Assembly (NCBI RefSeq): GCF_001027925.1
Contig: NZ_LECT01000025.1
Span: 1-64,000 of the forward strand
From: Rhodopirellula islandica
GTDB lineage: Bacteria > Planctomycetota > Planctomycetia > Pirellulales > Pirellulaceae
Length of the DNA: 64,000 nt
Reading direction: 5' to 3'
Shown here: positions 57,539 through 64,000 of the stretch, one piece after another
Layout of the letters: every line of letters starts with the position of its first letter
How positions within the stretch are numbered: the first letter of the stretch is position 1
The notes under the pieces: generated by a model
The model's input: only the letters and a program-made list of their open reading frames with translations
What the model was told of the DNA's origin: nothing
Databases searched by the model: none
Translations under genes and position numbers: made by a program

Positions 57539-59764
57539 TCAGAGTTCTGGGCCAATGATTTTTGGCAATTGCCGGTAGAGAAATCTTGGCATCACAGCCA
57601 AGAAACCGTCTGAGACCGGATCGTGTTCGATCGCCAAACCCACACCAACCAAGCGAGCGGATTCGTGAATACGGTGCAGCACGTCGTCGCGCCGAGGCCC
57701 CAGTGGCTCACTTCGAACGACAACCGGCAGTCGGTCATACGTGGCCGAGGTTCCGACCCACCAATGCGATGAATCGACCTCTCGGATTTGCAATCCCATC
57801 GGATCCAGCGTCCGATTGAGCATCTTTCCCGCGGTGACTTCGTTGCCAGGCTCGCCCACGTAAGCCATCACCAACTGCCCCGGTGACAAACGACGCCGTT
57901 GAGCATCCGTCCAATTGATGATGCAGGTCGCACCATTGACACGAGCGGTTCGTCGCAACAAGCCCGACATCGCAATCGCGGTGTCCAACTGCGAACCTGG
58001 TTTGCCTTCGACGAGTTCCGGCCAAGCGGGCGGCAGCCCATCGTCGACCAGAGTCTCAGTCGGTTGGTGAACATAGGCCGCCGTCCAGCGAGACATCACA
58101 TCGTCGTTCAGCATCGTCTCCTGTTGTCGCATTCGGCGCAGTGACTCCGTCGTCAAACAACGCAGGTGCAACGCGTCCCGAGGTTCCAGCTCCACGGCGG
58201 AGGTGAGTCGATCCAACAGAGACTCCGCCGAACCGCGTTCGTCGCCGAAGTCGTCCAGCTCGGTCAGTTGTTTCGTTTTTGCTTGCAACGCTTCGATCGG
58301 CAATGACAGGTCCAACCGATCCTCTTCCACTTCGATCTTCAAACCAGCGGACCGCACCGCATCCCCGAGCAACTGGCCCATCGTCGTCCAACCCTTCGCA
58401 TTCGTCGCAACCGGTTGCCTCAGATCCGTGCCTGCCAAATCCATCGACACCCAATCCAACTGGATCGGAATCAACGTGGCCTCGCCGATGAACAGGATCA
58501 AATCCGACAACGGGTATCCCTTGGTGCTGATCGCCAACCGCATTTTCAGCGCCGTCTCGATGTCGACTTCTTCCGGCGGAGTCGCGATCAACATCGGATC
58601 GACAAATTCATTCGCGGCCGTGTCCAACACAACGTCTTCCAGCACCGGAGCCTCTGACATCGGCGGCGCGTCAGGTGCTTGCCCCGGCATCTCCAACAAC
58701 AACTGAAACTGAGCAAACTCCGGCGGCAATTCCATCACCGGATCGGGTTCAGATTCTTTCTCGGACGGCTGCGCAACTGGCCCGGTCGATGGCTGGTCAC
58801 GACCAAGAACTGCTGGTGGTCCGTCGAGCGGGCTGCGTGGCATCAAATCATTCGGAACACTCGTTGAGGGTTCGTTGTCCGAACCTGTTCCTCCAGACTC
58901 CGCTGGGTCACCCTTCGCCAAAGCGGTCTCGGCTGGGGAATCCAACTCGTCTTCGCCAGACATTGCGCCGGAAGGGGACGAAGCATTGCCTTCCACACCT
59001 GATTGTGAATTCACCTCCGTTCCTGGGCCGGCCATATCGTTGTCCGGGTTTTCCCGAGCAGGATCACTCGTCGGGTCCGCGAGAGCGTCTGGAATGGTCG
59101 CCCCCAAACCCGCCGTTGAATCCGGTTGACGTAGCCACAAAAACAGCCCCGCCATGAGCGTGACGCTGAGCAGCGATCCCACAATCCACACCGCAACGGA
59201 CTTGGATGTGCCACGACGACGTGCCTCGTACAACTCGTTGGGATCGACGCCAATCGATGATTGACTGGCGGTCTCCCCGGTTGCAGCGGTCCCCCGACTT
59301 GGTTCATCCTCCCCGAGGGAAGGTTGACCGGCCTCGGTCCGGGGAGGGCTGGTGCGGAGCTCAGGCGATTCGCCTGGCTCGCCCCTCATCCTAGGAGGCA
59401 GCGGATTGGAAACTCGAGAGTCTCCTGTCGCATCATCAAGAAATTCGCTTGGCAAATCACCGACAGACATGCCGGCTTCCGTCATCGCTTCGCTCCCGAT
59501 GGACTCATCCCCGAGAGTGACTTGCGGAACAGTCTCTCGCGGTGGCGTTGGGGCAGACGGCGTCGAAACTGGCGGTGGAGCGGGCGGTGCCTTGGCAATT
59601 CGCTCGGGATCGGGCGAATCAATTTGCACAAACGAATTGCACTTGGGGCAATTCACAATCGTGCCAATCAGCGCAGGGTTGCTGACCTTCAATCGAGATT
59701 GGCAACTGACGCACTGAACTGCGAAAGGTCGGAAATCGCCCTCGGAGGATGCCGCGTCAACCAA
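57539..59764 (-). CDS. Zinc-ribbon membrane protein with STN-like region
   Basis: 741 residues starting with TTG. A cytoplasmic N-terminal zinc ribbon has Cys18-x2-Cys21 and Cys39-x2-Cys42. A long proline/serine/acidic linker follows, one membrane helix (about 189-211), another low-complexity linker, then from about 400 a folded extracytoplasmic part. LSDLILFIGEATLIPIQLDW and TTMGQLLGDAVRSAGLKIEV resemble the short N-terminal domain of secretins and TonB receptors. Function unknown. It starts three bases after the stop of the degenerate protease gene, so it belongs to the protease operon and may signal or assemble with it. Confidence 0.82.
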   Translation of the reverse strand: MVDAASSEGDFRPFAVQCVSCQSRLKVSNPALIGTIVNCPKCNSFVQIDSPDPERIAKAPPAPPPVSTPSAPTPPRETVPQVTLGDESIGSEAMTEAGMSVGDLPSEFLDDATGDSRVSNPLPPRMRGEPGESPELRTSPPRTEAGQPSLGEDEPSRGTAATGETASQSSIGVDPNELYEARRRGTSKSVAVWIVGSLLSVTLMAGLFLWLRQPDSTAGLGATIPDALADPTSDPARENPDNDMAGPGTEVNSQSGVEGNASSPSGAMSGEDELDSPAETALAKGDPAESGGTGSDNEPSTSVPNDLMPRSPLDGPPAVLGRDQPSTGPVAQPSEKESEPDPVMELPPEFAQFQLLLEMPGQAPDAPPMSEAPVLEDVVLDTAANEFVDPMLIATPPEEVDIETALKMRLAISTKGYPLSDLILFIGEATLIPIQLDWVSMDLAGTDLRQPVATNAKGWTTMGQLLGDAVRSAGLKIEVEEDRLDLSLPIEALQAKTKQLTELDDFGDERGSAESLLDRLTSAVELEPRDALHLRCLTTESLRRMRQQETMLNDDVMSRWTAAYVHQPTETLVDDGLPPAWPELVEGKPGSQLDTAIAMSGLLRRTARVNGATCIINWTDAQRRRLSPGQLVMAYVGEPGNEVTAGKMLNRTLDPMGLQIREVDSSHWWVGTSATYDRLPVVVRSEPLGPRRDDVLHRIHESARLVGVGLAIEHDPVSDGFLAVMPRFLYRQLPKIIGPEL

Positions 59765-59767
59765 CGA

Positions 59768-60877
59768 TCACTTCCCACCCGCTTCCGCGATCATGCTGGA
59801 CACTTCCACCGAGACCAACGAAGAAGGCAGCGCGTAGCTGACCACTCGACCGGCGCGGGCGATGTTGATTCCGATGACCTGGCCATCACTGTTGAGCAAC
59901 GGTCCGCCACACTGGTCGGGGTTCAAAACCGTGTCGTGCTGCAAGACCTCTTCGAACCCAGACAACCGAATGTTGCGAGCACCATTCACGCGAGCGTCGT
60001 TTTCCGATTCCGTAACAATCGACGCTTCTCGCATCTTGGCCGACAATTCCTTCGTGTCACCATCGCGAACAATGGTCAATTGAACGATCTCACCCGGGAA
60101 CATTCTTCGCAACGTCGACATCACCGCGTCTTTGTTGGTTTGCATTTGCCCATTGATCGCAATGATCCGGTCGCCCGATTCCAAACCGGCTTCTGACGCG
60201 CTGCTGTTGGGAAGGATCTGTTCCACCTGCGCACCCGCGGTGGAGGCATTGGGATTCAACTGCACCCCCAACATTCCACGGTGTTCAACACGGCGTGGTC
60301 CTGCCCCCATGACACCCAACCCGATGACTCGGTTGGTTCGGTCCGGGCTGATCAAAAAACTGCCGACGACAGGAACAGACGAAGTCAACGTCACTGGGAG
60401 AAGCATTGGCAACGTGCCCGTGTTGTCGCGTTCAATCACCAGCAACGCCAAGTCACTGCGACGCCGTACCGCGGCCACTCGCGCGGGGAACATTCGGCCG
60501 TCACGGAGCCGGACACGAATTGGATCGTTGGACAATTCACTGCGTTTGGTGATCACGTACGCATCGGAGGTTGCCACCGCCGCCCCGCCCATCAAGCTGG
60601 ATTTAGCAACCACGGTTCCAAGCGAAACGGGACGTCCACCGCAGATCACGCCGACCACGCCATCCGCCGCTCGGTCAGCGATCGGACGCACCAATTGCAT
60701 CATCTCGCCATTGTCACGGCGGTGCATGACTCGTTCGACCAAGCGTTCCTGCAACCAAGCTGGCACGGACGCTTCTTCTTGTCCGGACGCAGGTCCAGCG
60801 ATCGACGCGGCAACAATCGCCACCGACGCCCAAGACGTGAACGTTCGCTTCCGTGACGTTCGAGCTCTCTTCTGCAT
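59768..60877 (-). CDS. Trypsin-like PDZ protein lacking the catalytic residues
   Basis: 369 residues, exported (WASVAIVAASIAGPASG). The trypsin-like fold is recognisable, but the His position reads YVITKRSEL instead of LTAAHV and the serine loop is DQCGGPL (Cys323 instead of Ser); an Asp (SDLALL, Asp142) remains. It is therefore probably not a serine protease; a cysteine nucleophile without histidine is unlikely to be active. A PDZ domain (about 201-283, GMLGVQLNPN to KELSAKM) lies before the serine loop rather than after the protease domain. It begins one base after the stop of the intact protease and may bind or regulate it. Confidence 0.88.
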   Translation of the reverse strand: MQKRARTSRKRTFTSWASVAIVAASIAGPASGQEEASVPAWLQERLVERVMHRRDNGEMMQLVRPIADRAADGVVGVICGGRPVSLGTVVAKSSLMGGAAVATSDAYVITKRSELSNDPIRVRLRDGRMFPARVAAVRRRSDLALLVIERDNTGTLPMLLPVTLTSSVPVVGSFLISPDRTNRVIGLGVMGAGPRRVEHRGMLGVQLNPNASTAGAQVEQILPNSSASEAGLESGDRIIAINGQMQTNKDAVMSTLRRMFPGEIVQLTIVRDGDTKELSAKMREASIVTESENDARVNGARNIRLSGFEEVLQHDTVLNPDQCGGPLLNSDGQVIGINIARAGRVVSYALPSSLVSVEVSSMIAEAGGK

Positions 60878-60878
60878 G

Positions 60879-62093
60879 TCAATCTCCACGGCCAATCTCC
60901 ACAATCACTTTGACAGGTTGGCCATCACGTCGCAGCCAAATTTTCACTCGTTCGCCGGGCATCGTGTCGGACACCGCGGACTTCAATGATTCAAAATCGG
61001 TGATGTCCACGTCACCAAACGTCACCACTTGGTCACCCTCGCGAATGCCACCCTGATCCGCGGGTGATCCCGGACCGACTCGCACCACGTTGGCGATTCC
61101 GCCTTCGCTGTTGCCCCGGATCCCCAGCACCGGACGAAAGCCCGGCAAGAATCCCCAAGCATTGCCACCCTGCATCTTGTCCCAGTGCTCATTGTAGTGG
61201 TCCACGGGAACGTGCAAGTTGTCGGCGACATCGTTTCCGATCCGACTGTGCACCGCAATCAGCTTGCCCGACAAATCGAACAGCGGCCCGCCAGAGTCTC
61301 CTCCGATCAACGCACAATCGGTCACCAACCGGTCGGGATAGACGGCCAAGATTCGGCCCACCCGAGTCACCATGCCTCGGTCGGCTTCGTACCCGCCGGG
61401 ATGCCCCGTTGCGATGCACCACATCCCAGACTTTAGATTCTCGCTGGTTCCCAACGAGGCGTGCGGCCAACCGATTTCACGGCCAGCCGAATCGCGAGCA
61501 TTCTGGCCGGGATCGATCTTCATCAGTCCCGCATCGACACTGCGGTTCATCCCCAATGTTTTCGCAGTGACCGTTCGGCCGTCGTTGAGCGTCAGCATGG
61601 CGGACTTGCCAGGACGCATCGCCACGTGTGCTGCCGTCAAGACATAACCCGTGGAAGTGATGATCACGCCACAACCTTGAGCGGGTCCAATTTGAACACT
61701 GACGGTGCAAGCTTCCGCCGCCGCGGCGACGCGTTGTTGTTGCCGCTGCAACAAACGCAATTGTCCCAAGGACGCCGGGACGCCCCCTGTGGCCACCAGC
61801 TGTTCCAATTCAAACGGTGGCTCAATGAAGGTGCCGCCCGATTGATCCGCCAAAGCTCCGGAACCAGAATCTTGAGCGAACGCGTTTTGCGTGACGGGAC
61901 CTGACGGGACCACTCGGGGGAGGGCTTGTGCCGGCGGCACCAAAATCGCCCCAGGCGGCAGAGGCGGCGCGCCGCCAAACGTCGAGGGCACTCCCGAAAC
62001 AATCTGCGCAGAACTCACCGAGTGAGGCATCGCCAGAGCGAACAAAAAGCAACTGGCAAACAGCCTCAGTCCGAGCGTGTCGTGAAATGGCAT
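60879..62093 (-). CDS. Secreted trypsin-like serine protease with PDZ domain (HtrA/Deg-like)
   Basis: 404 residues with a signal peptide (LFASCFLFALAMPHSVSSA). After a proline-rich linker the protease domain shows the triad: His156 in LTAAHV, an Asp in SVDAGLMKI and Ser267 in GGDSGGPL. A C-terminal PDZ domain (about 315-400: RPVLGIRGNSEG, GDQVVTFGDVDITDFESLKS) probably recognises C-termini of unfolded proteins. This is the HtrA/Deg plan for periplasmic protein quality control. It is the first gene of a tight operon with a catalytically dead homologue and a zinc-ribbon membrane protein. ATG at 62093 is chosen because the signal peptide starts there. Confidence 0.92.
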   Translation of the reverse strand: MPFHDTLGLRLFASCFLFALAMPHSVSSAQIVSGVPSTFGGAPPLPPGAILVPPAQALPRVVPSGPVTQNAFAQDSGSGALADQSGGTFIEPPFELEQLVATGGVPASLGQLRLLQRQQQRVAAAAEACTVSVQIGPAQGCGVIITSTGYVLTAAHVAMRPGKSAMLTLNDGRTVTAKTLGMNRSVDAGLMKIDPGQNARDSAGREIGWPHASLGTSENLKSGMWCIATGHPGGYEADRGMVTRVGRILAVYPDRLVTDCALIGGDSGGPLFDLSGKLIAVHSRIGNDVADNLHVPVDHYNEHWDKMQGGNAWGFLPGFRPVLGIRGNSEGGIANVVRVGPGSPADQGGIREGDQVVTFGDVDITDFESLKSAVSDTMPGERVKIWLRRDGQPVKVIVEIGRGD

Positions 62094-62144
62094 CGCGTGA
62101 TTCAGCAGGGGGAAAGACGGACGGTTCTCATTGTACCCCAACAA

Positions 62145-62994
62145 CCAGGACTTGGTTCAAGGTCTCGCCAGTCGCGACAACGTCGTTCAGTCGAGAAAGT
62201 GACGTTGCGACGCATTCCATCCGGACAACACGCAGAATCGTTGCAATGAGACTTGGGAAGAATGGCGTGACAAGGATTGTTCCTCCATCGCTTCTCCTGG
62301 CGTTCGATGACCTTGGATGCCGGGGCCAAGCGAAACGTTCACCCCCGATACCGTTTCGTTGCGGTTTTGTCCGGAACCCGCCGATTTCAAGCGGGATTTC
62401 GTACGGTGCACCTCTCTCGAAACGAAGTTTTTGGGGAGTTCGAGCGACGCCGTTCAGGCGTACGCGAGGGTGAGGGCCGAGCATGGGGAGCGGCGCGGAT
62501 TGCCACTCCCCCGGAAATCTCACTGAACGCTCGCTTTCCCGCCCGCTCCCGCTGTGGAGGTCGTGCAGTTTTGAAGTACCGTGTTGCCAAGCGTTTATGA
62601 TCACCCTCCCTTGGGACGTTCGAAAAATAAATGGTGGCGGGCGTCTGGGTATCGCCCCGGATGGGGCCGTCATGCTTCGCTCGGGGCGGAAGCCCCGAGA
62701 GACCGATGCCGGAAAACAAACGGTCGCCCCGGATGGGGCCGTCGTGGGAGTTGGGGGGGGGCCCTCGCTCACGCTTCGGGTTGTGATGGGTGGTTGCTGC
62801 AGAAACCCGCCAAAACCCAGCACCAAAAAACTGCACGACCTCCGCAGCGGGAGGGGTCGGGAAGCGAGCGTGCAGTGAGATTTCCGGGGGAGGGCAGGAC
62901 ACGCCCCTTCCCATGCTCGGGCCCAATACCGCTCCATTGGTAGCAGGCACACGGGAGTGTGCCTGCCGTCCGGTTTCAGTGAGCTGGTGGGAGT
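62145..62994. repeat. Repeat patch with inverted modular copies
   Basis: No gene supported. 62405-62575 repeats the module found in the 18.6-19.8 kb duplications (GAGCGACGCCGTTCAGGCGT, GAGGGTGAGGGCCGAGCATG, CCCCCGGAAATCTCACTGAA). At about 62800-62930 part of it recurs in inverted and reordered form (GCACGACCTCCGCAGCGGGA). A 19-bp direct repeat CGCCCCGGATGGGGCCGTC occurs near 62655 and 62727. Confidence 0.7.
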
Positions 62995-63807
62995 TCACTC
63001 CGCTTCGCTGAGGGGCGTTTCTTTCTTGCCGTCGCGAAGGAAGGGCTCGCGGGTTTGTTCGCCCGAGGCCGATTGAAACTCTCGCACCCACATGTTGCGG
63101 AACCGGACAGGGTTGCTGTGATCCTGCAATGAGATTGGGCCTTTGGGGCCGTGCGCTGAGTACGCCGGTGGTCGGTTGTAAGGCGTGTCACCTTTCAATT
63201 CAAAGTGATTCAGAATCAGCACGCCGTTGTGAACCGCGGTGATGTAGGCGGGGCTTTCCAGTTCACCCGATTCGGTGAAGCGAGGGGCCGTCCAGAAAAT
63301 GTCGTAGGTGTTCCATTCGCCTGGCGGACGCATGGCGTTGGCAGCCGGCGGGGTTTGCTTGTAGATCGCGCCAGCCTGGCCGTCGTGGTAGGTTTGGTTC
63401 TCGTAGGAATCCAACACCTGAATCTCGTAGCGACCCATCAAGAAAATGCCGCTGTTGCCGCGACCTTGGCCGTTGCCCTTGGCTGGGACCGGAGCCGACC
63501 ACTCCACGTGGAGTTGGCAATCGCCAAACTCTTCCTTGGAAGTGACCGTGCCTTTTCCGGTGACCAGAACATCGCCATCGGTTGTCCAGCCCTGGATGTT
63601 TTTCCAGTTCTGCACGTCCTCGGCACCGCCGAACAAAACCGTTGCGTCGGAGGGTGGGTCAGCGGCCGTGGCACCCGGGGTGATGATCGGTGGCGTCTGC
63701 CAAGTGATCCCGTTGAGGTACTCCTCGCCAAAGCTGGGTGAGCAAAGCGTGGGCAGGGACAAAGCGGCGAGCGAGAGAGCAAGCGTGGTGAAACGGCGGT
63801 GAAGCAT
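62995..63807 (-). CDS. DUF1080 (3-keto-disaccharide hydrolase-like) protein
   Basis: About 270 residues with a signal peptide (TTLALSLAALSLPTLCSPSFG). The DUF1080 concanavalin-like fold is shown by VLFGGAEDVQNWKNIQGWT, DCQLHVEWSAPVPAKGNGQG, GNSGIFLMGRYEIQVLDSYE and PVRFRNMWVREF. Family members have been linked to glycan binding and to 3-keto-glucoside hydrolysis. It is exported. The next 190 bases to the window end show no gene. ATG at 63807 is chosen for the signal peptide. Confidence 0.92.
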   Translation of the reverse strand: MLHRRFTTLALSLAALSLPTLCSPSFGEEYLNGITWQTPPIITPGATAADPPSDATVLFGGAEDVQNWKNIQGWTTDGDVLVTGKGTVTSKEEFGDCQLHVEWSAPVPAKGNGQGRGNSGIFLMGRYEIQVLDSYENQTYHDGQAGAIYKQTPPAANAMRPPGEWNTYDIFWTAPRFTESGELESPAYITAVHNGVLILNHFELKGDTPYNRPPAYSAHGPKGPISLQDHSNPVRFRNMWVREFQSASGEQTREPFLRDGKKETPLSEAE

Positions 63808-64000
63808 GGCGTTGGGTTCAGGGGGGGGAAAGAGGAGGGAAACAGGACGCGTCCATTCTAGCTGAACGATTTCGGTTGGGGTCACGATTGGAAAGACGGG
63901 ATTCAGACGCTCAGCGACGAGCTTTCTGGTGTCGCCTGGGTTATTGGGGCCGAGGAACAGGCCGGATCATTGGCATCTTCGTTTCAATGGTTTGACCGGT

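Overview
The window looks like a chromosomal piece of a marine planctomycete of the Pirellulaceae, most likely Rhodopirellula or a close relative. This is inferred from gene content: a planctomycete-type cytochrome/WD40/DUF1549/DUF1553 protein followed by a DUF1501 protein, a C-x-A-S-R sulfatase, DUF1080 and DUF3500 proteins, CBM9-amidohydrolase and S9-DUF885 fusions, many secreted proteins with Tat or Sec signals, few clear Shine-Dalgarno sites and many dispersed palindromic repeats. No rRNA, tRNA or CRISPR array was seen.

Layout. 0-5.5 kb is an accessory zone: a ParE/RelE-type toxin-antitoxin pair, a group II intron remnant lacking a reverse transcriptase and broken by a small palindromic element, two small orphan genes with an attC-like site, a secreted Ntn-hydrolase and an orphan ParA. 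5.6-11.2 kb holds a translationally coupled LptF-type permease/glycosyltransferase pair, a lipoprotein, an alpha/beta hydrolase and a secreted protein. 11.7-18.7 kb holds the large cytochrome-like protein and its DUF1501 partner, then a 1.4 kb repeat zone in which the 3' end of the DUF1501 gene is duplicated. 20-26 kb carries, on the minus strand, a membrane spermidine-synthase-like protein, aconitase and a MATE transporter. 26-31 kb has a polytopic membrane protein and a fatty-acyl-AMP ligase with a fused carrier domain, separated by eight tandem 147-148 bp repeats. 31.6-38.5 kb is a plus-strand run of secreted hydrolases (D-aminoacylase/beta-lactamase fusion, DUF3500, CBM9-amidohydrolase, polysaccharide deacetylase) ending in nested repeats. 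38.8-51 kb is mostly minus strand: LamG-like protein, phosphoesterase, SGNH-TPR protein overlapping a sulfatase, and a 1498-residue VHL/S9/DUF885 fusion, with a type II thioesterase and a proline racemase family gene on the plus strand. 52-57 kb has a DUF3467-like protein, a two-component system, a 29-residue membrane peptide and an AhpD-like protein. 57.5-62.1 kb is a three-gene operon of an intact trypsin-like PDZ protease, a degenerate PDZ-containing homologue and a zinc-ribbon membrane protein. The window ends with a repeat patch and a DUF1080 protein.

The genes mostly point to scavenging of sulfated or acylated polymers and peptides in the envelope (sulfatase, deacylase, deacetylase, peptidases). 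The features I consider most unusual are the protease/pseudoprotease operon, the 147-bp tandem array and its hairpin relatives elsewhere, and the non-autonomous palindromic elements, several of which abut or supply stop codons and one of which has disrupted the catalytic domain V of the intron. All functional calls come from reading motifs by eye; no database search was run.
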